Notes: a model not told the origin generated them from the sequence alone. A stretch of DNA of 64,000 bases from Candidatus Avimuribaculum pullicola (GCA_018716295.1 DVKC01000001.1:1-64000); one strand, 5' to 3'; shown: positions 32,721 to 42,791, numbered from the stretch's first letter. Numbers and translations are program-made.

Positions 32721-35700
32721 ATGAATTTACTAAAGCGTTACATCCTGTTGCTGGGACTGATAATAGGCATGACGAGTGCCTACGCGCAGATAACGGTGAC
32801 GGGTACAGTAGTTGACGGCGACCAATTCGGTCTGCCGGGAGTAACGGTCACGGTCAAGGGCACAAGCAAGGCCGTGGCCACCGACTTCGACGGGAATTAC
32901 ACCATCCAAGTTCCCTCCCAGGAGTCAGTCCTCACATTCAGCTTCGTGGGCATGACGCCACAGGAAATCACCGTGGGCAGCCAGACGAAGATCGACGTTA
33001 CCATGGAAGAGAACGCCCAGGAACTCGACGAGGTAGTGGTAGTTGGTTATGGTACGGTAAAGAAGCGCGACTTGACGGGTGCCGTTTCGCAACTGAAGCC
33101 GACCGACCAAGATGCAGCCAAGGTGACCAGTATCGACAACCTGTTGCAAGGTAAGATTGCCGGTCTGTCGGTAGGTACCTCTTCATCGGCAGTGGGTGCA
33201 GCATCGTCGGTAACAATCCGTGGTGCCAACTCGCTCCGCGGCGACAACCAGCCACTCTATGTAATCGATAACATTCCGCAAGCCTCGACCGGTGAGTTCG
33301 CAAGCAGTGACGACGGTACATTCACCATTGCCACCAACCCGCTGACGTCGTTGAACCCTGCCGACATCGAGAGTATCGAAGTGCTCAAGGATGCATCGGC
33401 AACGGCTATTTATGGTTCGCGTGGTGCCAACGGTGTAATCCTCATTACCACCAAGCGTGGTAAATCGGGCAAGACCTCGGTGACAGCATCGGCCAACTTC
33501 ACAGTAGCCAACGCCGCCAAGCTCATCGACATGATGAACCTTGAAGAGTATGCCATCGGTCGCATGATTTACGGTGGTCCCGACGTGGCAAACGGCGGTA
33601 GCTACGACGACTGGAAGCTTACTAAAATTGACGATAAAACGGGCGAAACGGTGTGGAACGACTTCTTCCAATACCATATTGAAAATGACGGAACTGTTTA
33701 CCGTAAAATCGGCGAACAATACCGCGAAAACGAGGACGACGTGTGGCGTATCTTGAATGCCATGGACTGGCAGAAAGAGATTTACAGCTCGGCATTCTCG
33801 CAAAACTACAACGTGACGGTGAACGGCGGTAGCGAAAAAATCACCTACTTCACCTCGGCATCGTACAAGAATATCGAAGGTCTGGTGCAAGGAACAGGCT
33901 TGCGTCAAGGCGACTTGCGTGTGAACTTGAATGCCGAATTGTCGCCGACAGTGAAACTGGCCATGTCGCTCAACGGCTCAATCAAGGAGAACGACATGAT
34001 GGCCGGTGGTAACACCACTGGTGGTGCAACGGGTGCCGTGTCGAACGTGGCCCTTACCAGCGCACCTTACATACGTACACAAGAGGAAATGGAGGCAGAA
34101 ACTCCTAACCTTGCCGACCGTGCAACGGTATGGACATGGGTAGAGGACTATGACGACCGCACTCAGGAAAAGACATTCCGCGGCTCGCTCGACCTCTCGT
34201 GGAACATCTGCAAATACTTGACCTATAACTTGCGCGCCGGTGGTAACATCGCATTGCAAAACCGCGACCGCTGGTATGACATCACGCTTTACACTGGTTC
34301 GATGCAGAACGGTTACCTGTCGCAATTGACATTCAACCGTAGCAACTACACGGTGGAAAATGTGTTCTCGTTCAACTATGACGTAAAAGACCTCGTTAGC
34401 ATCAATGCTGTTGCCGGTCTTACATACGACGATTACAGCTCGCTCCAACAAACGACTGTTGGTAACAACTTTGAAATATATGACTTCGGTCTGAATGGTA
34501 TGCATATCGCCGGTAACACCGAGGTTAAGCAACCTGTTCAAGCCGACTACCAGCTGCTGTCGTTCTTGGCACGTGCCAACTTGAGCTTCCTTGATGGCCG
34601 CTACTTGTTGACTGCATCTATCCGTGGCGACGGTTCCAGTAAGTTTGCCGAGGGCAAGCGTTGGGCCTACTTCCCTGCAGCCACCGTTGCATGGCGCTTG
34701 GAGCAAGAAAACTTCATGAAGGATATTCGCTGGATTAACCAATTGAAGGTTCGTGCCGGCTATGGTGAAACTGGTTCGCAGTCAATCGACCCGTATAGCA
34801 CATTCTCGACCTACGGCACATCGCTTGTTGACACTTACAGCGGCGGTACTATCGCAGTGCAAACAGCCGACGGTAGCGGTAACAAGTTGTCGGGCCTTGT
34901 GGTTGACAAGTTGCCGAACGACGAATTGAAGTGGGAGCGTACACGCTCATACAACGTCGGCCTCGACTTCGCATTCCTCAAGAACCGCATCACCGGTAGC
35001 GTTGACCTCTATCACAAGACGACCAATGACCTTCTTATCCAGAAGGAGCTTCCAGCCTCGACAGGTTACAAATATATGTATATCAACCAAGGTAGCATGC
35101 GCAACCGCGGTATCGAAATCAGCCTCACGGGCTACATCATCGACACGAAAGACTTCTCGTGGGAACTCTCGGGTAACATAGCATTTAACGACCCCGAAAT
35201 CCGCAACCTCGGTTTGCCCGAAGAAGAATGGGGAACAGGCCAACACTGGAAAGCCTACATGGGTAACTCGATTGGCGACCACTTCGGTCAAGCCAACATC
35301 TTCATCGAGGGCGAAGCTCCGGGCCTCTTCTACGGCTACGCTACCGATGGCATTATCCAAGAGAACGACCCGTATTTGGACGAAGTGACCCAATCGGTAG
35401 GTGCACTGTCGGCCGGTAACCTCAAGTTTGTTGACCAGAACAAGGACGGTGTTGTTGACGATAAAGACAAGGTGATACTTGGCAACCCGAACCCCGACTT
35501 CACATACGGTTTCCAGACATCGTTCCGTTGGAAAGACCTCTCATTGTCGCTTGCATTCAACGGCACTAAGGGCAATGACCTGCTCAACACCAACACTCGC
35601 TACATCGGTCTGCCTTCGCAATCGGCCCAGATGGTGACTAAGGAAGCATTCTATGACATGTATCGCGAGAACAACCCGTGGATAGGTGCAAGCTACAGCA

Positions 35701-36008
35701 ACACCACCCCGTCGATGCACTCGACCACTCCGCGCGTTGTGATTGACAAGTATATTGAAGGTGCAAGCTTCTTGCGCTGCTCTGATATCACTCTCGCTTA
35801 CAGCCTGCCGAAGAGCATCGTGCAAAAAATACGCTTCTCCAACATCAGCGTATATGCATCGGTGAAGAACGCATTCTGCATCACCAATTATTCGGGTTAC
35901 GACCCCGAAGTTAACAGCTTCGCATTCGACGGAACACGCCCGGGCATCGACATGAGCTCGTACCCGAACACGCGTTCATACATTGTCGGTCTTAACGTAT
36001 CATTCTAA
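32721..36008 (+). CDS. SusC-family TonB-dependent outer-membrane glycan transporter
   Basis: The protein has 1095 residues. A signal peptide is followed by a carboxypeptidase-regulatory-like domain (about 22-105: TVTGTVVDGDQFGLPGVTVTVKG with FSFVGMTPQEI). Then come a TonB box-like DEVVVVGYG, the plug domain (about 115-240, LIDNLLQGKIAGL-like start and SATAIYGSRGANGVILITTKRG) and a 22-strand beta-barrel ending IVGLNVSF. With the next gene it forms the SusCD complex that imports oligosaccharides across the outer membrane. Typical length and complete. GH18 neighbours point to chitooligosaccharides or N-glycans as cargo. Confidence 0.95.
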   Translation: MNLLKRYILLLGLIIGMTSAYAQITVTGTVVDGDQFGLPGVTVTVKGTSKAVATDFDGNYTIQVPSQESVLTFSFVGMTPQEITVGSQTKIDVTMEENAQELDEVVVVGYGTVKKRDLTGAVSQLKPTDQDAAKVTSIDNLLQGKIAGLSVGTSSSAVGAASSVTIRGANSLRGDNQPLYVIDNIPQASTGEFASSDDGTFTIATNPLTSLNPADIESIEVLKDASATAIYGSRGANGVILITTKRGKSGKTSVTASANFTVANAAKLIDMMNLEEYAIGRMIYGGPDVANGGSYDDWKLTKIDDKTGETVWNDFFQYHIENDGTVYRKIGEQYRENEDDVWRILNAMDWQKEIYSSAFSQNYNVTVNGGSEKITYFTSASYKNIEGLVQGTGLRQGDLRVNLNAELSPTVKLAMSLNGSIKENDMMAGGNTTGGATGAVSNVALTSAPYIRTQEEMEAETPNLADRATVWTWVEDYDDRTQEKTFRGSLDLSWNICKYLTYNLRAGGNIALQNRDRWYDITLYTGSMQNGYLSQLTFNRSNYTVENVFSFNYDVKDLVSINAVAGLTYDDYSSLQQTTVGNNFEIYDFGLNGMHIAGNTEVKQPVQADYQLLSFLARANLSFLDGRYLLTASIRGDGSSKFAEGKRWAYFPAATVAWRLEQENFMKDIRWINQLKVRAGYGETGSQSIDPYSTFSTYGTSLVDTYSGGTIAVQTADGSGNKLSGLVVDKLPNDELKWERTRSYNVGLDFAFLKNRITGSVDLYHKTTNDLLIQKELPASTGYKYMYINQGSMRNRGIEISLTGYIIDTKDFSWELSGNIAFNDPEIRNLGLPEEEWGTGQHWKAYMGNSIGDHFGQANIFIEGEAPGLFYGYATDGIIQENDPYLDEVTQSVGALSAGNLKFVDQNKDGVVDDKDKVILGNPNPDFTYGFQTSFRWKDLSLSLAFNGTKGNDLLNTNTRYIGLPSQSAQMVTKEAFYDMYRENNPWIGASYSNTTPSMHSTTPRVVIDKYIEGASFLRCSDITLAYSLPKSIVQKIRFSNISVYASVKNAFCITNYSGYDPEVNSFAFDGTRPGIDMSSYPNTRSYIVGLNVSF

Positions 36009-36034
36009 CCTAAAACTTACAGAAAACAACAATT

Positions 36035-37975
36035 ATGAAAAAAATATCATTATGCCTCTTGTCGGGTTTGCTGTTATTGAGTTCATGCCTTGACGAAGAC
36101 CCGAAATACACTACCAACGAAGAAATTGTGTATTCGAGCGAAGCATCGGCACAAATGGCGTTGAACGGCATCTACGGCTTGATGGCTATACAAGGGTCGT
36201 TTGCACAGTTGCTGCCCGAGATGAGTACCGAATCATCGGGTATTTGCTGGACATCATATTACATGTCGGATATCCGTGCTCAATATGTCGATGGCAGCAT
36301 ATCGATTGACAATGAGTTTAACGACCGTGCCTGGGGTGCACTCTACCAGACCATTTCAAACTGTAACATATTCATAGAGGCTTGCGAGAGCGACCGCAGC
36401 TCGGAGTTTGACAATAAGGCCAACATGGTGGCTCAAGCCAAATTCATGCGCGGCGTGTGCTACTACTCGCTCTACAACTTCTGGGGCGGTGTGCCATTGC
36501 GCCTCGTACCTACCGACAAGGACAACATTCCCCAACCGCGCGCATCGCGTCAGGAAGTGCTTGACCAAATCATAAAGGACTGGACCGAGGCAATTCCCGA
36601 CCTCGACCACGAATCGGTGCTTGAATCGGGCGCACCTACCGCACCTTGCAAGGCATCGGCCTACGCCTATTTGGCCAAGTTGTATTGGTTGATGGGTTGC
36701 AACGCTTGGGCAGCCGAGCAGGGCGACGCTTGGGCATCTGGCCAGTTGAAGCAAGAATGGCCCGAGATGCAATCGAGCCACACCTATTTCACTCAGGCCA
36801 AGGAATATGGCGACTCGGTGTTCCTCGAAAATGTATTTGACCTCGAATCGGACTTCCGCACCCTCTTTGGCGGCGAAAGGTTGTCGTTCTCAAAGGAATT
36901 TGTATTCGTCATCGACGCTACAATGAACACTACCGAAAACGTGGGTTACAACTCGCTCCACTGGACATTCTCGCCGCAAAACAGCTCGGTGGGTGAATCG
37001 TGGGGTCGTACCCAGCCAAGCAAGGCATTCTACAACTGGGCACGTGGTACCTACCAAGGCGACCCTCGCCTCGACTATACTTTCATCTCGAAGTGGTATA
37101 AATACATCAACGGCGCAGAATCCGACGAATTGCAAACGGCATATCCATTGGTTTCTAAGCAAGTGAACGACACGACATGGGTTGACTCGGTTGTGCGTCC
37201 GGGCCGTCCGCCTATTAAAGTGCCAGTTGTTACGACCACAAGGCAGATTGTCGATTCGATTAACTATACGATACCTTCGACGAATGCTCCTGGCGATTAC
37301 AGCAACGAGCAATTTGCTGATGTGCGCAACCCGAAGCCATCGGAACTTGACTCGATTGTTCGTGCAGAATTTTGCAAGACCAAGCAACCCGACTCGTGGA
37401 ATATCAACGACTGGTCATACTTCGGCAAATATATGACGCAAAACTGCTCGGGTCGTTATGCCGACAACAACCTGTATGTTTACCGTTACGCCGACTTCTT
37501 GCTGTTGATGGCCGACGTTGAGAACGAACTTGGTAACACCGGTACTGCTATAGAGTATGTAAACCGCGTGCTTAACCGTGCTCGCCAATCTACTGGCGGT
37601 GACGGTGTTTATCCGAAGGCAATCAGCGGAATGGGCCAGAGCGACCTTCGCGAATATATCTTTAATGAACGCCTCTTCGAGCTTTGCGCCGAGTTTGATG
37701 GTTTCACCGACACTCGCCGCCGCGGTATCGAATGGCGCAAGCAAGTGTTGCTGCGCAACAACAACGACAGCATCACCAGCGCTTGCTACCACTATGGCTT
37801 GAGCGTGAACTACACCGCTCGCTGGCGTGAATACTGGTATCCGCTCGACAATGAAAATCCGTCTGAATCGGATTGGAACGAGTACCTCATCAAGAACCAA
37901 CTCTTCCCGATTCCGCGTGTTGAATTCTCGACCAACGATGCTATCCCGTCGTCAGACCAGAATTATGGTTATTAA
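36035..37975 (+). CDS. SusD-family surface glycan-binding lipoprotein
   Basis: The protein has 646 residues. A lipoprotein signal (LLSGLLLLSSCLDEDP, Cys near 18) is followed by the SusD/RagB fold: TPR-like helices with AQMALNGIYGLMA, FMRGVCYYSLYNFWGGVPL near 135, and C-terminal YRYADFLLLMADVENEL plus FDGFTDTRRRGIEW. It caps the SusC barrel and delivers glycans. It is longer than SusD of the starch system (551), as often seen for host-glycan PULs. It is 26 bp downstream of susC and the transcript ends in a strong terminator. No SusE/F-like gene follows. Confidence 0.95.
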   Translation: MKKISLCLLSGLLLLSSCLDEDPKYTTNEEIVYSSEASAQMALNGIYGLMAIQGSFAQLLPEMSTESSGICWTSYYMSDIRAQYVDGSISIDNEFNDRAWGALYQTISNCNIFIEACESDRSSEFDNKANMVAQAKFMRGVCYYSLYNFWGGVPLRLVPTDKDNIPQPRASRQEVLDQIIKDWTEAIPDLDHESVLESGAPTAPCKASAYAYLAKLYWLMGCNAWAAEQGDAWASGQLKQEWPEMQSSHTYFTQAKEYGDSVFLENVFDLESDFRTLFGGERLSFSKEFVFVIDATMNTTENVGYNSLHWTFSPQNSSVGESWGRTQPSKAFYNWARGTYQGDPRLDYTFISKWYKYINGAESDELQTAYPLVSKQVNDTTWVDSVVRPGRPPIKVPVVTTTRQIVDSINYTIPSTNAPGDYSNEQFADVRNPKPSELDSIVRAEFCKTKQPDSWNINDWSYFGKYMTQNCSGRYADNNLYVYRYADFLLLMADVENELGNTGTAIEYVNRVLNRARQSTGGDGVYPKAISGMGQSDLREYIFNERLFELCAEFDGFTDTRRRGIEWRKQVLLRNNNDSITSACYHYGLSVNYTARWREYWYPLDNENPSESDWNEYLIKNQLFPIPRVEFSTNDAIPSSDQNYGY

Positions 37976-38012
37976 TATATAAGCAAAATAGCTTATATCG
38001 ACCCATTATAAG

Positions 38013-38047
38013 TGTTGGAGCTTGTACATCAGCTACAAGCTCCAACA
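38013..38047 (+). terminator. Terminator of the SusCD operon
   Basis: TGTTGGAGCTTGTA (38013-38026) pairs perfectly with TACAAGCTCCAACA (38034-38047), a 14-bp stem with a 7-nt loop, followed by eight T. Confidence 0.9.
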
Positions 38048-38090
38048 TTTTTTTGTGCCTTTTGAGTGTGCCAGCGGGTAATGGTGGACG

Positions 38091-38098
38091 TAACTTTG
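38091..38098 (+). promoter_or_regulatory. -7 box upstream of 38125
   Basis: TAACTTTG matches the consensus; the start codon lies 27 bp downstream. Confidence 0.6.
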
Positions 38099-38124
38099 TG
38101 ATGAACTGAAAATTATCTTGTACC

Positions 38125-38688
38125 ATGAACGACAATATGATGTTTAACCTTGATGAAGAGGAGATGCTCGAATTGTGGAAAACACGGTTGCGGCTGCTGC
38201 CGGCACGGCGCGACTGCACCATAGAGCGTGACGACGGCATCGACATCGACCAAGTGTTGCTGTTAGACATAAAGGAATGGTATGCGTGGCTATTGTGGCA
38301 TGGCGATGCGTCGTTGTTGCCAGTGGAAGACCTTAGTGGCGACGTGTCGCCCCAAATCGACGACGAGGGAGTTGTAACAGTGCTGTTGCCATCGCAGTGT
38401 GTGCGCCTGGTGGAATGGAAGCTCGGCGGTTGGAAATGCGGCGTGACACGATTTTATCAGCCTGGTTCGTATGAGGCGATGTGCCAGCGTAACATTTATT
38501 TGCGTGGCGACATTTATGCACCTGTGGCAGTGCTGCATGACAATCGCCTGGTGCTGTATTCGTTATCGCCGGGCGATGTGCCATCGGTGTCTGTAGCCCG
38601 CTGTGTGGTGCGTCCTGCCGATGGTAGCTACCGTTTTTCGCAAGCAGCATTGTCAACGATGCACAGTTACCTTGCAAAGTGCATGTAA
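38125..38688 (+). CDS. Conserved hypothetical protein
   Basis: The protein has 187 residues, soluble, with no signal peptide or membrane segment. An acidic helical start (NLDEEEMLELWKTRLRLL) is followed by a beta-rich region (VTVLLPSQCVRLVEWKLGGW; YAPVAVLHDNRLVLYSL). It has its own promoter box and lies between the PUL terminator and the ATPase gene. I do not recognise the family. Codon use matches the core genome, so it is likely a resident gene. Confidence 0.65.
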   Translation: MNDNMMFNLDEEEMLELWKTRLRLLPARRDCTIERDDGIDIDQVLLLDIKEWYAWLLWHGDASLLPVEDLSGDVSPQIDDEGVVTVLLPSQCVRLVEWKLGGWKCGVTRFYQPGSYEAMCQRNIYLRGDIYAPVAVLHDNRLVLYSLSPGDVPSVSVARCVVRPADGSYRFSQAALSTMHSYLAKCM

Positions 38689-38828
38689 AAGTTAATACAG
38701 CTATGCACTAAGCAGCTTCGGAGGTGTCGTTTAGTGCGGCATCTCCGAAGCCGTATTCCGCTGGAAGCCATTTGGGCAAATTGTGTGGCTAGGTGTAGCA
38801 GTGTATTTTTTTCAGTAGAATAAGATTG

Positions 38829-38890
38829 TTTAGGGTTATAGCCATAAAAAGTATTAGATAAAGTGCTATATTTACAGTTATAACCCTAAA
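38829..38890. promoter_or_regulatory. 12-bp inverted repeat around the promoter of the DUF4143 ATPase
   Basis: TTTAGGGTTATA (38829-38840) and TATAACCCTAAA (38879-38890) are perfect complements flanking TATATTTA, a near-consensus -7 box at about 38868-38875. The right half ends 11 bp before the start codon. This arrangement suggests an operator. Confidence 0.5.
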
Positions 38891-38901
38891 ATATTATTGC
38901 G

Positions 38902-40131
38902 ATGATTGACCGTGAATTGTATATGGGTAAAATACGACCATTTATAGACCGTCCGGTTATCAAGGTGATAGCTGGTATTCGCAGGTGTGGAAAGTCGGTT
39001 GTGTTGCAATTGATAAAAGAAGAATTAGAGCGTCGGGGAGTGCCAAAGAAACGTATAATTTATATGAATTTTGAAAGTTTCGAATGGATGGACATTGTTG
39101 ACGCAAAATCGCTATACCTTTATATAAAAAAACGAGTCGAGATGGTTGGAGACAAGGTGTATATCTTGCTTGACGAAGTGCAAGAAGTGCAAGGATGGGA
39201 AAAAGCTGTTGATTCGTTCATGGTTGATTGGGATGTTGACGTTTACGTGACAGGTTCTAACTCAAGGTTGTTGTCATCAGAGTTATCGACATATATAGCG
39301 GGACGCTATGTGAGTTTTCGTATAATGCCATTGTCGTTTGGTGAGTATCTTCTTTTCCATAATGTCGCCAATGCCGACAAGGATGTATTGCGCGGTGAAT
39401 TTCTCAAATACATTCGCATGGGCGGCTTTCCAGCTGTTCACACAGGCAATTATAGCTATGATTCGATTTATAAGTTGGTGTATGACATATACTCGTCGGT
39501 GATTCTGCGTGACACGGTGCAACGGCATGGCATTCGCAATGTGGAATTGCTGGAACGTGTAGTAAGGTTTGTTTTCGACAACATTGGCAATAGGTTGAAT
39601 GCAAAAAATATAGCAGATTATTTTAAAAGTCAGCAGAGGAAAGTAGATATTAATACCATCTATAATTACATGAACGCATTACAAGGTGCATTTATATTGC
39701 AGCGTGTGCCACGCTACGATATAATAGGGAAAGAACGACTACAGACCAACGAGAAATATTTTGTTAGCGATCTTTCTTTGATTTATGCTGTTATGGGATA
39801 CAAGGACAGAATGATTTCGGGCGCATTGGAAAACATAGTTTATTGGGAAATGGTACGTCGTGGATATGACACGTATATAGGCAAGTATAACAATCGCGAA
39901 GTGGATTTCGTGGGGGTGCAAGGTAATGAAAAGATATATGTTCAGGTGACATATCGCATGGAGTCTGATGCTACTGTGGAACGTGAATTTGCTCCATTGT
40001 TATCTATAGGCGACAATTATCCTAAGTTTGTGGTGAGCATGGATGATGTGTGGCAAGATAATATTGAAGGTGTAAAGCACAGGCATATTGCCGATTTTTT
40101 GATAGATAGAAGCTGGGGTCTTATAGATTGA
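38902..40131 (+). CDS. AAA ATPase with C-terminal DUF4143
   Basis: The protein has 409 residues. P-loop GIRRCGKSVVL (near 25-35), Walker B VYILLDEVQEV (near 90), sensor TGSNSRLLSSELSTYIAGR and the MPLSFGEYL segment define the AAA_14 domain. A winged-helix region follows. The C-terminal DUF4143 domain ends with the nuclease-like EVDFV and a helix. These ATPases are abundant in Bacteroidales, often in several copies; their role is unknown, with proposals ranging from mobile-element to toxin-antitoxin-like functions. The gene is monocistronic with an inverted repeat over its promoter, suggesting autoregulation. A decayed relative is at 23430-23674. Confidence 0.85.
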   Translation: MIDRELYMGKIRPFIDRPVIKVIAGIRRCGKSVVLQLIKEELERRGVPKKRIIYMNFESFEWMDIVDAKSLYLYIKKRVEMVGDKVYILLDEVQEVQGWEKAVDSFMVDWDVDVYVTGSNSRLLSSELSTYIAGRYVSFRIMPLSFGEYLLFHNVANADKDVLRGEFLKYIRMGGFPAVHTGNYSYDSIYKLVYDIYSSVILRDTVQRHGIRNVELLERVVRFVFDNIGNRLNAKNIADYFKSQQRKVDINTIYNYMNALQGAFILQRVPRYDIIGKERLQTNEKYFVSDLSLIYAVMGYKDRMISGALENIVYWEMVRRGYDTYIGKYNNREVDFVGVQGNEKIYVQVTYRMESDATVEREFAPLLSIGDNYPKFVVSMDDVWQDNIEGVKHRHIADFLIDRSWGLID

Positions 40132-40149
40132 CAGACAGTATAAAAAAAC

Positions 40150-40189
40150 AAGAGCGAAAATGCCAGTTCGACACGGCATTTCCGCTCTT
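40150..40189. terminator. Bidirectional terminator between the ATPase gene and maeB
   Basis: AAGAGCGaAAATGCC (40150-40164) pairs with GGCATTTcCGCTCTT (40175-40189), with one A/C mismatch. A- and T-runs flank it, and it serves two convergent genes. Confidence 0.8.
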
Positions 40190-40213
40190 TTGGGGTATTG
40201 TAGGGTGTGTGGG

Positions 40214-42523
40214 TTACTTGTCGTTTGATGCGCTGGAACCCATTTTCTCGTAAACGGCGGCATCGATTACTGCCACTGTGGTGAGGTTAACGATGTCGCG
40301 CACCGATGCGTCGATTGTGGTCATGTGTACAGGTTTGTTAAGACCGATCTGTATCGGGCCGATGATTTCGGCCGAACCCATTTCGAGCAGTGTGCGATAG
40401 GCAGTGTTAGCCGAACTCAAGTTGGGGAATACCAGCGTGTTGACATCTTTCCCTTTCAGGCGGTTGAATGGGAAGTTCTTGTCGCGCAGTTTTTTGTTGA
40501 GCGCGTAGTGTACTTGCATTTCACCATCGATGAGCAATTCGGGGTAGCGTTGCTGCATGATTTCAACAGCCTCGTGCACCATGCGTGGGCTCTTCAAGTC
40601 CATGTTTGAGCCGAAATTGCTGTATGATAGCATTGCAATGACAGGTTCTTGTGCGAAATATTCGACAGCGGTGCGAGCCAGGCGGGCAATGTCAACAAGA
40701 GTGTCGGTGTCGTTGTCGGCATTTATAGATGTGTCGGCAAGGAAGTATGTGCCTCGGCGCGTATTCATGATGTGCATTGTGGCGAAGTGGTTGAAACTTG
40801 GCCTGATGCCAATCACGTTCTTTGCAATTTCGGCCACTTGTCGGCGGTTGCTTGGGTATGTACCGGTAATCATGGCATCGGCTTCGCCCGTTTCCACCAT
40901 CATCATGCCGAAGTAGTTGCGGTCAAACATGTTTTCGCGAGCTTCGGGCAGGGTCACGCCGTTTCGTTGGCGTTTTTCGGTGAGAATGTGCGCATAACGT
41001 TCACGGCGGTCGGCTTCACGGTCGTGCCGCAGATTTACGATTTCGATACCATCGATGTTCAGGCCCAGCTTGTCGGCGCGTTTGGCAATCATTTCTTCGT
41101 TTCCGAGCAGGATAGGAATGCAGATGCCTTCGTTGCGGGCCAACACGGCAGCTTGCAACATGTTGTTGGTGTTTGCTTCGGCAAATACCACACGTTGCGG
41201 GTTCTTTTTCGCTTCTTCGGTAAAGCGGCGCATCAACTGGTTGTCGAAGCCCATTATCGAGCGCAGCCGGGCACGATATGCGTCCCAGTCGTCAATGGGG
41301 CGTGTTGCGACACCCGATTCCATTGCAGCGCGGGCCACGGCAGGCGACACAGTTGTAATCAAGCGCGGGTCGAGAGCCTTTGGCAAAATGTAGTCTTTCC
41401 CGAACTTCAGCCCTTCCATTTCGTAGGCTGCATTCACCACCGAAGGAACGGCTTTCTTGGCCAGGTCGGCAATGGCATGTACGGCAGCATGTTTCATCTC
41501 CTCGTTGATGGCAGTTGCGCCGCAGTCGAGCGCGCCACGGAAGATGTATGGGAATCCCAGCACGTTGTTTATCTGGTTGGGATAGTCGGAGCGGCCTGTT
41601 GCCATTATGATGTCGTCGCGTGTTTGCACGGCTGTGTTATAATCTATCTCGGGGTCGGGGTTGGCAAGGGCAAACACTATTGGCTTTGGAGCCATAGTGA
41701 GCAACATCTCGGGGGTAACCACGTCTTTTACCGATAATCCGAGGAATACGTCGGCACCTACCATTGCTTCGGCAAGAGTGTCGATGTCACGGTCGGTGAC
41801 GAACTCTTGTTTTTGGGGGTTCAGCCCTGTGCGTTTGCGGTTGAGCACACCCTTGCTGTCGCACATTACCACATTCTCTTTCTTGATACCCAATGCAATG
41901 TATAGGCGAGTGCACGACACGGCTGCAGCACCTGCACCGTTTACAACGAGCTTCACCTCGTCGATTTTCTTGCCTTGTATTTCCAGTGCGTTGAGCAGTC
42001 CGGCAGCCGAGATTATGGCTGTGCCGTGCTGGTCGTCGTGCATTACGGGAATGTTGCATTCTTCTTTCAGGCGGCGTTCGATTTCAAAGCATTGTGGGGC
42101 TTTGATGTCTTCGAGGTTGATGCCGCCGAATGTCGGTGATATTGCTTTTACGACCTGTATGAATTTTTCGGGGTCTTTTTCGTCCACTTCGATGTCGAAG
42201 CAGTCAAGACCTGAGAATATCTTGAACAACAGAGCCTTGCCTTCCATAACTGGCTTGCCTGCGAGTGCGCCAATGTCGCCTAATCCCAGCACGGCGGTGC
42301 CATTGGAAATCACGGCTACAAGGTTGCCTTTGTTGGTGTACTCGTTGGCATCGTGAGGGTTGGCTTCAATCTCGGTGCAAGGGAAAGCCACGCCAGGCGA
42401 GTAGGCCAGCGAAAGGTCGGATTGCGAGGAATAAGGAACCGTAGGTTCGATTTCAATCTTGCCAGGCCTTCCGTTGTTTTTGTGGTAGGCCAAGGCCATT
42501 TCTTTAGTAACTTTTGTTGACAT
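40214..42523 (-). CDS. maeB: NADP-dependent malic enzyme fused to a phosphotransacetylase-like domain
   Basis: The protein has 769 residues. It oxidatively decarboxylates malate to pyruvate with reduction of NADP. The malic N-domain begins near PYSSQSDLSLAYSPGVA. Metal and substrate residues lie in MHDDQHGTAIISAAGLLNAL near 165, followed by the Rossmann segment VVNGAGAAAVSC. The C-terminal 330 residues match phosphate acetyltransferase (MITGTYPSNRRQVAEI; YFLADTSINADNDTD; MVHEAVEIMQ), normally a regulatory acetyl-CoA-sensing domain in MaeB. It is intact and monocistronic, with a -7 box at 42618-42625. Confidence 0.95.
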   Translation of the reverse strand: MSTKVTKEMALAYHKNNGRPGKIEIEPTVPYSSQSDLSLAYSPGVAFPCTEIEANPHDANEYTNKGNLVAVISNGTAVLGLGDIGALAGKPVMEGKALLFKIFSGLDCFDIEVDEKDPEKFIQVVKAISPTFGGINLEDIKAPQCFEIERRLKEECNIPVMHDDQHGTAIISAAGLLNALEIQGKKIDEVKLVVNGAGAAAVSCTRLYIALGIKKENVVMCDSKGVLNRKRTGLNPQKQEFVTDRDIDTLAEAMVGADVFLGLSVKDVVTPEMLLTMAPKPIVFALANPDPEIDYNTAVQTRDDIIMATGRSDYPNQINNVLGFPYIFRGALDCGATAINEEMKHAAVHAIADLAKKAVPSVVNAAYEMEGLKFGKDYILPKALDPRLITTVSPAVARAAMESGVATRPIDDWDAYRARLRSIMGFDNQLMRRFTEEAKKNPQRVVFAEANTNNMLQAAVLARNEGICIPILLGNEEMIAKRADKLGLNIDGIEIVNLRHDREADRRERYAHILTEKRQRNGVTLPEARENMFDRNYFGMMMVETGEADAMITGTYPSNRRQVAEIAKNVIGIRPSFNHFATMHIMNTRRGTYFLADTSINADNDTDTLVDIARLARTAVEYFAQEPVIAMLSYSNFGSNMDLKSPRMVHEAVEIMQQRYPELLIDGEMQVHYALNKKLRDKNFPFNRLKGKDVNTLVFPNLSSANTAYRTLLEMGSAEIIGPIQIGLNKPVHMTTIDASVRDIVNLTTVAVIDAAVYEKMGSSASNDK

Positions 42524-42617
42524 ATTATAATAAAAAAAGTATATTCGTTTCGGTTATATGACGTTTGGCTTCAAAACATCAATGTGACAAGCGTTTTTGA
42601 TTTATTATTCTCATTTG

Positions 42618-42625
42618 CAAAGATA
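42618..42625 (-). promoter_or_regulatory. -7 box of maeB
   Basis: TATCTTTG on the minus strand matches TAnnTTTG, 95 bp before the start codon at 42523. Confidence 0.6.
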
Positions 42626-42777
42626 ATTTATTTGTGTGGTTTGCGTAGGTGAAGTAATGTTTAAAATCGCAAATAATAATAATCAAACGGGAACAGATTT
42701 CCTCGATTTAAAACAAGTTAAAATTGTTAACGAAATATAAATCGGGGGGGGGTAAATTTCCTTATTAATAAAAATGA

Positions 42778-42785
42778 TATATTTG
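42778..42785 (+). promoter_or_regulatory. -7 box of the candidate ncRNA
   Basis: TATATTTG matches the consensus; a weak TTTC lies about 17 bp upstream. There is no coding frame downstream, only structured sequence. Confidence 0.5.
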
Positions 42786-42791
42786 CAGATG

